A stretch of DNA of 64,000 nt from Desertimonas sp963786985 (GTDB taxonomy: Bacteria > Actinomycetota > Acidimicrobiia > Acidimicrobiales > Ilumatobacteraceae). A model generated the notes under the pieces. It had not been told where the DNA came from. It was given only the letters and a program-made list of their open reading frames with translations, and did no database searches. The position numbers and the translations under genes are program-made. The stretch lies in contig CAWBBL010000016.1 of NCBI GenBank assembly GCA_963786985.1, forward strand, positions 124,001 to 188,000, in the 5' to 3' direction. Below, piece by piece: positions 54,391 through 62,508 of the stretch (position 1 is its first letter; every line of letters begins with the position of its first letter).

Positions 54391-56375
54391 GACCGGCGCC
54401 CGGCGGCGAACTCGACGAAGGGATCGAGCGACGACGGATCGACGAGCGCGTCGCGACTGGCCACCTCGTCGACGTTGGCCCCCTGGAGGATCCGTTTGAC
54501 CGGCAGCTCGAGCTTCTTGCCGGTGAGGCCGACCGGGATCGCGTCGACCCGGACGATGTCATCGGGAACGTGACGCGGCGACAACTCGGAGCGCAGACGG
54601 TGACCGATGTCGGCGAACAGGGTGTCGTCCGTCGACGATTGATCGGCGAGGACCACGAAGAGAATCAGCTCGCCGGGCCCGCCATCGGGATCCTCGAGGT
54701 GCACGACGAGGCTGTTCTGCACTTCGTCGAACTCTTCGACAACTCGGTAGAACTCGCCGGTCCCGAGGCGCACGCCGCCGCGGTTGAGCGTGGCGTCGGA
54801 CCGGCCGGTGACGACACAGCTGCCGTTCTCGGAGAAGCGCACCCAGTCGCCCTGTCGCCAGACGCCGGGATAGTGGTCGAAGTACGTCGCCCGGTAGCGC
54901 GTTCCGTCGGGGTCGTTCCAGAACCCGACGGGCATCGACGGCATCGGCTCGGTGATCACCAGTTCGCCGAGCTCGCCGACGACCGGCCGGCCGTCGACGT
55001 CGTAGGCCGCCGTCGCCACGCCGAGACACCGACCTGAGATGGCCCCGGCCCACACAGGCAGCAGCGGGTTCCCCTGCACGATCCCCGTGCACACGTCCGT
55101 ACCGCCGCTGCCGTTCATCAACAGGAGGTCGTGACCGAGCTCGTCGTAGATCCACGCCGCCGTGTCGGGCGGGAGCGGAGCCCCGGCCGTGCACAGCTCA
55201 CGCAGTCGCAGCCCGGATACGGCCCCCGGGCGGACCCCCGACTTGCGACAGGCCGCCAGATACGCCGGGCTGACGCCCAACACGGTTGCCTCGACCTCGG
55301 CCGCGAGACGCCACTGCTCGGTGGCATCGGGGTGCAGTGGATTGCCGTCGAGCATCACGATCGATGCGCCGGTGAGCAGGGTCGAGACGAGGGCGTTCCA
55401 CATCATCCAGGCGGTTGTGGAGAACCACATCAGCCGGTCGCGGGGACCGAGATCCCAACTCAACGCGTTGTTCTTGAGATGTTCGAGGAGGATCGCCCCC
55501 TGGCCGTGGACGATCGCTTTGGGCAGGCCGGTGGTCCCCGACGAGAACAGCACGCACAACGGGTGGTCGAACGGCACCTGCTCGAACTCGAGCGGCCCGC
55601 CGCTCGCCGTCAGCTCGTCCCACCCGACGAGCGCCGGGCCGAGCGACGATCCGTCGATCGCATCCGTGCCGTATGCGACGTCGACGACATAGGTCACGGA
55701 CGGGAGCGCGGCCACGATGTTGGCAACGTGACGGCGCCGGTCGACATAGGTGTCGCCGTACCGATAGCCGCCGACGGCCAGGAACACCGTGGGTTCGATC
55801 TGGGCGAAGCGGTCGACGACGCTGCGCTCGCCGAACTCGGGAGCGCAGGTCGCCCAGGTGGCGCCGAGGCTGGCGCAGGCGAGAAAGGCGGCGAGCGTTT
55901 CCGGGATGTTCGGCAGGTAGCCGACGACGCGGTCGCCAGATCCCACGCCGAGTCGCTGGAACCCGGCCCGCGTCCGGGCGACCAGGCTGGCGAGCTCACC
56001 GAACGTCAGCGTGCTCGGCGGGCGGGTCTGGGAACGGGCGACGACGGCCACCGCGTCGTCGGGGAACCGTCCTCCGACGATGTGCTCGGCATAGTTCAGC
56101 CGCGCACCACTGAACCAGGTGCCGCCGGGCATCCTGCGGGTCGACAGCACCTCGGTCGGGGGGACCGACGAGACGATCCCGAAGTACTCCCACAGCGACT
56201 GCCAGAAGTCTTCGAGCTCGGTCACCGACCACCTCTGCAGGTCGTCGTAGCCGTCGAAGACGAGCCCACGCGACGTGCCCAACCAGTCCATGTACCGACC
56301 GAGTCGGCTCGTCGAGCGCGCGTCGGCACGAGGGGTCCAGAGCAAAGCTTGTTGGCTGGCGGCGGTCGACGTCAT
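54387..56375 (-). CDS. Acetoacetyl-CoA synthetase-like acyl-CoA ligase
   Basis: 662 residues, ANL superfamily. N-terminal ACAS-like region (YMDWLGTSRGLVFDGYDDLQ, TWFSGARLNYAEHIVG), P-loop VLFSSGTTGLPKAIVHGQG, LLMNGSGGTDVCTG, WRQGDWVRFSENGSCVVTGR, and the catalytic C-terminal Lys in GLTGKKLELPVKRIL. Length and the GRSDATLNRGGVRLGT block fit acetoacetyl-CoA synthetase, which activates acetoacetate with ATP and CoA. Neighbouring acyl-CoA dehydrogenase fits short-chain acid metabolism. Confidence 0.92.
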   Translation of the reverse strand: MTSTAASQQALLWTPRADARSTSRLGRYMDWLGTSRGLVFDGYDDLQRWSVTELEDFWQSLWEYFGIVSSVPPTEVLSTRRMPGGTWFSGARLNYAEHIVGGRFPDDAVAVVARSQTRPPSTLTFGELASLVARTRAGFQRLGVGSGDRVVGYLPNIPETLAAFLACASLGATWATCAPEFGERSVVDRFAQIEPTVFLAVGGYRYGDTYVDRRRHVANIVAALPSVTYVVDVAYGTDAIDGSSLGPALVGWDELTASGGPLEFEQVPFDHPLCVLFSSGTTGLPKAIVHGQGAILLEHLKNNALSWDLGPRDRLMWFSTTAWMMWNALVSTLLTGASIVMLDGNPLHPDATEQWRLAAEVEATVLGVSPAYLAACRKSGVRPGAVSGLRLRELCTAGAPLPPDTAAWIYDELGHDLLLMNGSGGTDVCTGIVQGNPLLPVWAGAISGRCLGVATAAYDVDGRPVVGELGELVITEPMPSMPVGFWNDPDGTRYRATYFDHYPGVWRQGDWVRFSENGSCVVTGRSDATLNRGGVRLGTGEFYRVVEEFDEVQNSLVVHLEDPDGGPGELILFVVLADQSSTDDTLFADIGHRLRSELSPRHVPDDIVRVDAIPVGLTGKKLELPVKRILQGANVDEVASRDALVDPSSLDPFVEFAAGRRS

Positions 56376-56408
56376 CGGAGTTCGCGATTCAAGCAGACGG
56401 TTCGACCA

Positions 56409-57668
56409 TTACTCAGACTGGCGTTCGGGCTTGGGTTCCCTGGGCAGCCCGAGGATTCGCTCACCGACGATGTTGCGCTGGATCTGGCTCGTACCACCCC
56501 AGATCGTTTCGGAACGGGAGAAGAAGAAGGCGGTCATCATCGGCGACACCGGATATCCCGGCCGACCGCCGGCGCGCAACGTGCCGGGCCACGAGTTCGT
56601 GGGCGGGCCGGTGTCGATGAGCATCGCCTCGGCGCCATAGAGATCGAGCGCCAACTCCATCGCCTGCTGGTGCATCTCCGACCAGAACATCTTGTTCGTG
56701 GCGCCGAGGGCGGCGATCGACTCACTCTTCGAACCGAGCTGGGCGGCGAGGGTACGCAAGCCGTTGATGCGCAGGATCTGGATCTTCGTGTAGTAGCCGG
56801 CGAGGCGCTGGCGGATCAGCGGATCGGCGTCCAGTCGGCGCTCGCGAGCAGCGTCGCGGAGCAGGGCGAACTCGTCGGCGAACCGGCGGTAGCCGGTCGT
56901 CGCCGATTGGCCGCGCTCGAACGCCAGCGTCGAGTTGGCAACCTTCCACCCTTCGTTGACGCCGCCGACGACGTTGTCGGCAGGGCATCGAGCGTCGCTG
57001 AAGAACACCTCGCAGAACTCGGCGGTGCCGTCAGGCTGGGTGATCCGGCGGACCTCCACACCGTCTTGGCGCATCGGCACGAGGAGGTACGAGATCCCCC
57101 GATGCTTCGGAGCCTGCGGATCGGTGCGCGTCAACAGGAAGCAGTAGTCGGCATCGTCGCCCTGGGTGGTCCACACCTTCTGGCCGTTGATCACCCACTC
57201 TTCACCGTCGAGGACCGCCGACGTCTTGAGGCTGGCGAGGTCGGAGCCGGAGTCCGGCTCGGAGAAGCCCTGGCACCAGCGCACCTCGCCGCGCAGGATC
57301 CTCGGCAGGAACTCCTTCTTCTGCGCCTCGCTCCCCCACTGCAAGATGGTCGGGCCGACCAATGTGTCGCCGAAGAAGTCGGCGCGGAGCGGCGCCCTCA
57401 CCCGGGCGAACTCCTCGGCGAGGACGACACCCTGCAGTGTCGACAGACCCTTGCCGCCGTACTCGACCGGCCACGTGGCGCAGATCCACCCGCCGGCGTA
57501 CAGCTTGGCCGGCCAGGCGTCGTTGAACTGCTTGCGCTCATCGGTTGTGAGGTCGAGCACCTCGCCGCGCTCGGCCGCCTCGACCCACCCGGCGGGAAGA
57601 TTGGCGGCGAGCCACTCGCGGATCTCGGCGCGGACCGCCTCGGCCTCGGCGTCATAGGTCAGCTGCAT
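56409..57668 (-). CDS. Acyl-CoA dehydrogenase
   Basis: About 419 residues from the ATG at 57668 (another ATG three codons upstream). FAD-dependent oxidation of acyl-CoA. MQLTYDAEAEAVRAEIREWL start, TLVGPTILQWGSEAQKKEFL, QGFSEPDSGSDLASLKTSAV, WVINGQKVWTTQGDDADYCF, and C-terminal FFFSRSETIWGGTSQIQRNI (last Glu-type contact region). Resembles the long-chain or steroid-type ACAD branch common in actinobacteria; specificity is not readable. 34 bases upstream of the synthetase start on the same strand. Confidence 0.95.
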   Translation of the reverse strand: MQLTYDAEAEAVRAEIREWLAANLPAGWVEAAERGEVLDLTTDERKQFNDAWPAKLYAGGWICATWPVEYGGKGLSTLQGVVLAEEFARVRAPLRADFFGDTLVGPTILQWGSEAQKKEFLPRILRGEVRWCQGFSEPDSGSDLASLKTSAVLDGEEWVINGQKVWTTQGDDADYCFLLTRTDPQAPKHRGISYLLVPMRQDGVEVRRITQPDGTAEFCEVFFSDARCPADNVVGGVNEGWKVANSTLAFERGQSATTGYRRFADEFALLRDAARERRLDADPLIRQRLAGYYTKIQILRINGLRTLAAQLGSKSESIAALGATNKMFWSEMHQQAMELALDLYGAEAMLIDTGPPTNSWPGTLRAGGRPGYPVSPMMTAFFFSRSETIWGGTSQIQRNIVGERILGLPREPKPERQSE

Positions 57669-57696
57669 CGGCGACATTGTGGCGGGAGGCGAGCAC

Positions 57697-57702
57697 TAGG
57701 TT
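57697..57702 (+). promoter_or_regulatory. Probable leaderless -10 box (TAGGTT)
   Basis: TAGGTT is followed by GCAAGC and the ATG at 57709 (6-base gap). No Shine-Dalgarno sequence fits in the gap, consistent with transcription starting at the ATG. Confidence 0.5.
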
Positions 57703-57708
57703 GCAAGC

Positions 57709-58872
57709 ATGCTGGAGACGGTGCCGACCACCCGCTGGACGGCGCAGTGGAAAGAGCTCTTCGAGGAAGTCATCACCACTGGTCTGTGCACGGGTTGTGC
57801 CGGCTGCGTCGTGACCTGTCCGCACGACGTCATCGGCTACGAACACGCCGAAGGCAAGTACCTCCCGTTCCACCTCGAGGACGAGCTCGGCCCCAGCGAC
57901 TGCATCCACGGGGTCAAGGGCTGCACGACGTGCACGCGAGCGTGTCCGCGGTACAGATCATGGGAGCCGAGCGCCGACCTCCACCTGTTCGGTCGGGTGC
58001 GCGAGCCGAACGAGATGGCCGGGATCTGGCAGCAGCTGCTGCTGACCCGGGCTGCCGACGACTCGCAACATCGGCTCGGCCAGGACGGCGGGTTCGTCTC
58101 GGCGATGCTGATCTGGCTGCTCGAGAACGACTACATCGACGCGGCGATGGTCTCGGGCGTCGAGGAAGACGACGCCTGGAAGGCCAAGCCGGTGCTCGTC
58201 CACGACCGCGCCGAGATCCTCGCCACGGCCGGCAGCCGCTACACCTACTGCGCCAACCCGCTGGCCCTCCGACAGGCGGTGGAGGAGGGGCTCAGCCGGC
58301 TGGCCCTCGTCGGCATGGGCTGCCAGACATCGGCACCGCCGACGATGTGGGATCGCAAGGCCGGCAAGGTCTCCCGGCCGTTCGTATTCAACATCGGTCT
58401 GCTGTGCTCGAAGACGTTCGACGACGCCATCTTCGCCGAGCTGTTCGAAGCGAAGTACGGACTGGCCAAGTCCGAGATGGTCAAGATGAACATCAAGGGC
58501 GTGTTCCAGATCTGGATGCGCGACGGCTCGTATCACGAGATCGACCTCAAGGAGTGCCACGCCTGGACCCGTCAGGGTTGCAAGCGGTGCCCGGACTTCG
58601 CTGCCGAACACGCCGACATCTCGCTCGGCGGGATCGGCAAGGACAACGACTGGACACTCACCATCGTGCGTTCCGATCTGGGTGTCGAGGTCATCGAGCG
58701 GATGATCGCCGACGGCGCGATCCTCGCCAAACCGGCGCAGGACGACGAGGTGGCGATGAAGTTGCTGCGCACCCTGTCGATCGTGTCTCGACGGCGCTGG
58801 CCGGTCGACGCCGATCCAGCACCGCTGATCGGGGTGCCGCCACCGAAGAAGAAGGCGGCGGCGGCGAGCTGA
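57709..58872 (+). CDS. Coenzyme F420 hydrogenase/dehydrogenase beta subunit (FrhB-type)
   Basis: 387 residues. Two 4Fe-4S-type Cys clusters near the start (TTGLCTGCAGCVVTCPHDVI and GCTTCTRACPRYRSW), then the FrhB N-terminal (LGQDGGFVSAMLIWLLENDY) and C-terminal (LVGMGCQTSAPPTMWDRKAG, IGLLCSKTFDDAIF, CKRCPDFAAEHADISLGGIG) domains that hold FAD and bind F420. Lacks hydrogenase partner genes, so it probably transfers electrons between F420 and another redox protein. Divergent from acyl-CoA dehydrogenase. Ends in a Lys/Ala tail. Confidence 0.9.
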   Translation: MLETVPTTRWTAQWKELFEEVITTGLCTGCAGCVVTCPHDVIGYEHAEGKYLPFHLEDELGPSDCIHGVKGCTTCTRACPRYRSWEPSADLHLFGRVREPNEMAGIWQQLLLTRAADDSQHRLGQDGGFVSAMLIWLLENDYIDAAMVSGVEEDDAWKAKPVLVHDRAEILATAGSRYTYCANPLALRQAVEEGLSRLALVGMGCQTSAPPTMWDRKAGKVSRPFVFNIGLLCSKTFDDAIFAELFEAKYGLAKSEMVKMNIKGVFQIWMRDGSYHEIDLKECHAWTRQGCKRCPDFAAEHADISLGGIGKDNDWTLTIVRSDLGVEVIERMIADGAILAKPAQDDEVAMKLLRTLSIVSRRRWPVDADPAPLIGVPPPKKKAAAAS

Positions 58873-58873
58873 C

Positions 58874-59323
58874 TCAGGCGGCAGTGGTCTCGCTCGGCGT
58901 CGTCGACGCGGACGGCTCCGGGGACTCCGACGACACTGACGTCTCGCTCGGTTCGGTTGATCCGCTCGGCTCCGTACTGCCGCCGACCTGGGAGGTCCCG
59001 GTCGGCTCCTCGGCCGCGACGACGCCCGTGCACTCCTCGAAGTCGGTGATGAACACGCGCATCGAGGGGCTGGCGTCCTGCAACGTCGAGCCGGCGCCGG
59101 CCGGGTCCCAGTTCTCGTTCTCGTCGGCGATCGCATCGAGCTGGTCGTCGGTGTAGCCGTCGAGCCGCTCCAGCATGCAGTCCTCCTGGTCGTCGGGGAG
59201 TTGCAGGGACTGGATCGTGTCAGACACCACACCGCGCTTGCTGGGCTGACTCGAACACGCGCCGAGGGCGCCGATGGCGACCACGGCGAGGCAGGCGGAC
59301 ACGAGACGGCGGCGGCGATTCAC
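58874..59323 (-). CDS. Predicted lipoprotein
   Basis: 149 residues. Signal peptide with lipobox (LVSACLAVVAIGALGACSSQ; lipid on Cys23). A short helical domain follows (TIQSLQLPDDQEDCMLERLD, YTDDQLDAIADENENW, VFITDFEECTGVV), then a Ser/Thr/Pro/Glu-rich tail. The two later Cys may pair. The single domain resembles small actinobacterial lipoproteins of unknown function. Convergent with FrhB, 1 base apart. Confidence 0.8.
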   Translation of the reverse strand: MNRRRRLVSACLAVVAIGALGACSSQPSKRGVVSDTIQSLQLPDDQEDCMLERLDGYTDDQLDAIADENENWDPAGAGSTLQDASPSMRVFITDFEECTGVVAAEEPTGTSQVGGSTEPSGSTEPSETSVSSESPEPSASTTPSETTAA

Positions 59324-59391
59324 AGGGCAGGGAGGCTAACCACGCCACGCCGCTTCGCACCGCGGCGCCAGTAGCTTGCTCACGGAGTCCG

Positions 59392-60054
59392 ATGGCGAGG
59401 AGCACGAAGCAGCGAGCAGCGACCGAGGAGCGCCCGACAAGGGTGTTGCTCGTCCGTCACGGACTCACGGAGTCAACCGGTTCCGTGCTCCCGGGCCGGG
59501 CTCCCGGCCTCAACCTCTCCGACACCGGGCGAACGCAGGCGCAGCGCACCGCCGAGTTGATCTCCGACGGCAACACGATCGACGCCGTGTACACGTCGCC
59601 GCTCGAGCGAGCGCGGCAGACGGCAGCGCCGATCGCAACGGCGACCGGGTGCCGCGCCAAGGTCGACCGAGGCCTGATCGAGTGCGACTTCGGCGAGTGG
59701 ACCGGCCAACAGCTGTCCGCGCTGATGAAGAAGCCGGCGTGGACGACGGTGCAGCGCGCCCCGTCGTCGTTCCGCTTCCCGGACGGCGAGAGCTTCGTCG
59801 AGATGCAACTGCGCATGGTGTCGACGATCGAGCGCTTACGCAACGCCCACCCCGGGGGGACGATCGTGTGCGTCTCGCACGCCGACCCGATCAAGGCGGC
59901 GATTGCCCAGTCGATCGGAACCCACCTCGACCTGTTCCAGCGCATCGTCATCAGCCCGGCGTCGGTGAGCGTGCTCGCCTTCCTCGCCGGGAATCCGGTC
60001 GTCCTCTCGGTGAACTCGACCGGACGGCCGCTGAAGGAGCTGACACTGTCGTGA
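59392..60054 (+). CDS. Histidine phosphatase family protein (MSMEG_4193 type)
   Basis: 220 residues. RVLLVRHGLTESTGSVLPGR carries the catalytic RHG. IDAVYTSPLERARQTAAPIA, GLIECDFGEWTGQQL and TIVCVSHADPIKAAIAQ supply the other catalytic His, Glu and Arg. In actinobacteria this subgroup is regularly followed by DUF3090 and SCO1664-type genes, as here. Substrate unknown; a phosphate-transfer partner to the kinase-fold SCO1664 protein is an attractive inference. Confidence 0.92.
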   Translation: MARSTKQRAATEERPTRVLLVRHGLTESTGSVLPGRAPGLNLSDTGRTQAQRTAELISDGNTIDAVYTSPLERARQTAAPIATATGCRAKVDRGLIECDFGEWTGQQLSALMKKPAWTTVQRAPSSFRFPDGESFVEMQLRMVSTIERLRNAHPGGTIVCVSHADPIKAAIAQSIGTHLDLFQRIVISPASVSVLAFLAGNPVVLSVNSTGRPLKELTLS

Positions 60055-60115
60055 AGGAAGTCCGCGATCGCGAGCGACGAGGCGCCGGCTCCGGTGCCGC
60101 GAGCGGCCGGTACCG

Positions 60116-60166
60116 GCCTGCGTGGCCGGCGAACGCAACAACGGCCGGCGTGGCCAGGGAACGCCA
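60116..60166. repeat. Two copies of the dispersed hairpin repeat before DUF3090 start
   Basis: 60116-60137 differs at one base from the 22-base copies at 48.8 kb. 60145-60166 (GGCGTGGCCAGGGAACGCCA region) is a more diverged copy that runs directly into the ATG at 60166. Confidence 0.7.
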
Positions 60167-60705
60167 TGAGCAGCGTCTTCTACGAGTTCGACGAGGTCGA
60201 CGAGTTCTCGTCCGGTGCCGTCGGCGAACCGGGCTCGCGGGTCTTCTACCTCAGCGCCCGCCACGGCCGTCAACGCGTCACCGTGCGCTGCGAGAAGCTG
60301 CAGGTCAAAGCGATCTCGACGTGGCTGCGCAACGTCCTCAACGACCTCCCGCCGTCGGAGAACCGACCAATGCTCGGCCAGCAGGAACTCGCCGTAGTTC
60401 CTGACCACGCGTTCGTGCTCGGTCCGATCGGCCTCGGCTACGACCGGGTCAACGACCGTCTGCTCGTGCAACTCGAGGAGTTGATCGACAGTGACCTCGA
60501 AGCCGACGACGACGAGGACGACGACGGCTCCGCCGCCGAGCCGGAACCGTTGGATCGCGGCCACATCCGCTTCTACGTCACCCGTGGTCAGGCCGACGCC
60601 TTCTGCGATCACGCCGACCAGGTCGTCGCCGCGGGCCGGCCGCCTTGCCAATGGTGCGGTAACCCGATCGATCCCCAAGGCCACGCGTGCCCGCGCCTGA
60701 ACTGA
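60166..60705 (+). CDS. DUF3090 family protein
   Basis: 179 residues from the ATG at 60166, chosen because MSSVFYEFDEVDEFSSGAVG is the family start. RVFYLSARHGRQRVTVRCEK, LGPIGLGYDRVNDRLLVQLE, an acidic stretch, HIRFYVTRGQADAFCDHADQ, and a C-terminal zinc knuckle CQWCGNPIDPQGHACPR complete it. Belongs to an uncharacterised actinobacterial family always linked with the next gene. Overlaps it by 19 bases. Confidence 0.92.
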   Translation: MSSVFYEFDEVDEFSSGAVGEPGSRVFYLSARHGRQRVTVRCEKLQVKAISTWLRNVLNDLPPSENRPMLGQQELAVVPDHAFVLGPIGLGYDRVNDRLLVQLEELIDSDLEADDDEDDDGSAAEPEPLDRGHIRFYVTRGQADAFCDHADQVVAAGRPPCQWCGNPIDPQGHACPRLN

Positions 60706-61457
60706 GCAATTCGGCGGCGACCGAGCGACTCGAGCTCAACGTCGGCCCGGTCCCGGACGATGCCGTCGAACGCCTCGCCGGCGCCGCGGTCAACGTCCTC
60801 GGGCGCATGCGCAATGCCAGCAACGCGACGTTCCTGGTGAGCCTCGACGGTGCCGACGGGTTGGCGATCTACAAACCCGGTCGCGGCGAGCGCCCGCTCT
60901 GGGACTTCGAGCCGGGGCTCTATCGTCGTGAAGTCGCCGCCTTCCGGTTGAGCGAGGCGCTCGGGTTGGGCGTCGTCCCACCCACCGTGCTGCGCCCGGA
61001 TGCGCCCCTCGGCGAAGGATCATTGCAGTGGTTCGTGAACGCCGACTTCCGGGAGCACTACTTCTCGCTGTACGCCGAGCGGCCCGACCTCCACGATCAG
61101 CTGCGGGCGATCGCCGTGTTCGACGCCCTGGCCAACAACACCGACCGCAAGAGCGGACACTGCCTGCTGGAGATCGACAGCCGCGACGGCCGTGACCGAG
61201 TGTGGGCGATCGACAACGGCTTGTGCTTCGCCGCCGACGACAAGCTGCGCACGGTGATCTGGGAGTTCGCCGACGAACCGCTGCCGGCGGAGCTGGGCCA
61301 GGCCGTTCAGCGGGCCGCCGACGTATCCGCAGAGCTCGCCGGGTTGCTCGCCGCCGACGAGATCGCCGCGCTCTCCGACCGGGCGCGGCGGCTGATGGGA
61401 ACGGCGACGTTTCCCGCCGAGCGGCACGGCCATGGCTACCCCTGGCCGCTCGTGTGA
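60687..61457 (+). CDS. SCO1664 family protein with PI3/4-kinase-like fold
   Basis: 256 residues from the GTG at 60687. ATFLVSLDGADGLAIYKPGR has the kinase-like Lys, GLYRREVAAFRLSEALGLG the Glu helix, AIAVFDALANNTDRKSGHCL the catalytic Asp and Asn, and VWAIDNGLCF the DxG-like metal Asp. These features mark the atypical PI3/PI4-kinase-like superfamily. Substrate unknown. Lies between DUF3090 (19-base overlap) and the next hypothetical (4-base overlap). Confidence 0.9.
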   Translation: MPAPELSNSAATERLELNVGPVPDDAVERLAGAAVNVLGRMRNASNATFLVSLDGADGLAIYKPGRGERPLWDFEPGLYRREVAAFRLSEALGLGVVPPTVLRPDAPLGEGSLQWFVNADFREHYFSLYAERPDLHDQLRAIAVFDALANNTDRKSGHCLLEIDSRDGRDRVWAIDNGLCFAADDKLRTVIWEFADEPLPAELGQAVQRAADVSAELAGLLAADEIAALSDRARRLMGTATFPAERHGHGYPWPLV

Positions 61458-62452
61458 ACGGCGACGAAGTCCTCGATGCCCTGATCCAGCGCGCCGATCT
61501 CGACGGCCTGGTACGCCTCGTCGACGACCGCACCGCGACACGAGACTGGGATGGCCTGCGGCTGGTCCGTGACCGGTGCCGCGCCGCGGTGGCCACCGGC
61601 CGGCAGCTGTGGCCGGCCGCCACGCTCGCCGAATATCGGCTCGCCCTCGTCGCCCCGGCGGCATGGGCGGCGCCGATGATCTCGACGGACGCCGGACTGT
61701 TCACGATCGGTCCGCTGACCGAGGTCATCGCCCAGCACCACACCTGGGCCGAACTCGGCCCACTACTGCCGCCGACTCCCGGGGCGGCGGTGGTCGCTCA
61801 CGAGCGGACGCTGCGCGGCGAGCCCATCGAACCGTCATCGGTCGCCGACCTGCCGAACGTGTTCGACCTGGCCTTCGAACTGGCGCCGTGGGAACCGGAG
61901 TACCCGCTCGCCTCGTACACCGACGACGGAGTCGACGCACCTGCTCCGGCGGCCGGATCGTCGTTCGACGCGAGGTCGAGGAGCGCTCGACCAGTCGAGC
62001 GCCTCGATGACGACGCCGTCGAGCTCGCGGTCCGCCAGCTCGTCGAGACCTGGACGTCGTCGTCCAACGGACGCGCCGAGGTGGCGTGCGTCGAGGGAAC
62101 CGCCGACGATGCCGTGGCGGCGATCGGACCGGGAGAGTGGGTGAGCCAGCAGCTGACGCTCGCCGAGGCACTCGCCCTGCTCGCCTGGGCCGGTGCCAGC
62201 GGAGGCGCCCACGGACGTCGCCGCGGTGCCGCCCTCGGACGCTTCGGAGCCCTGTGGGTGCTCGCCGCCTTCCTCGACCTCGTCGACGAGTGGCCCGTGC
62301 CGCTCGACGCCCTCGGCCGCGAGGCCCGAACGTTGCGCTGGTCGTGGTGGGAGCCGGAGATGTCGACACCACACGGGTGGCGGTTACAGCTCGCTGTCGA
62401 GCACCCTGGCGACGGGCATGCCTGGGCGATCAGCGCCGTCGACGCCGTATGA
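61454..62452 (+). CDS. Conserved hypothetical protein at end of SCO1664 operon
   Basis: 332 residues from the GTG at 61454 (GTGA overlap with the gene before). Helical repeat-like N-terminus (VLDALIQRADLDGLVRLVDD, WDGLRLVRDRCRAAVATGRQ, TLAEYRLALVAPAAW), middle with TWAELGPLLPPTPGAAVVAH and FDLAFELAPWEPEYPLASY, C-terminal AEALALLAWAGASGGAHGRR. No catalytic motif. Tight coupling suggests a partner of the histidine phosphatase/DUF3090/kinase-fold set. Confidence 0.7.
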   Translation: MNGDEVLDALIQRADLDGLVRLVDDRTATRDWDGLRLVRDRCRAAVATGRQLWPAATLAEYRLALVAPAAWAAPMISTDAGLFTIGPLTEVIAQHHTWAELGPLLPPTPGAAVVAHERTLRGEPIEPSSVADLPNVFDLAFELAPWEPEYPLASYTDDGVDAPAPAAGSSFDARSRSARPVERLDDDAVELAVRQLVETWTSSSNGRAEVACVEGTADDAVAAIGPGEWVSQQLTLAEALALLAWAGASGGAHGRRRGAALGRFGALWVLAAFLDLVDEWPVPLDALGREARTLRWSWWEPEMSTPHGWRLQLAVEHPGDGHAWAISAVDAV

Positions 62453-62496
62453 CCGGCGACGTGCCTCGCGCCTGGTGAGACATCCTGTGTGGCTCG

Positions 62497-62502
62497 TAGG
62501 GT
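62497..62502 (+). promoter_or_regulatory. Probable leaderless -10 box (TAGGGT)
   Basis: TAGGGT is followed by GACTCG and the GTG at 62509 (6-base gap), with no ribosome site in between. Confidence 0.45.
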
Positions 62503-62508
62503 GACTCG

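Noticed and set aside
55131..59156. A 1341-codon open frame on the plus strand
   Set aside because: It runs antisense to acetoacetyl-CoA synthetase and acyl-CoA dehydrogenase; long open antisense frames are expected at this GC content and it shows no family similarity until it crosses FrhB out of frame.
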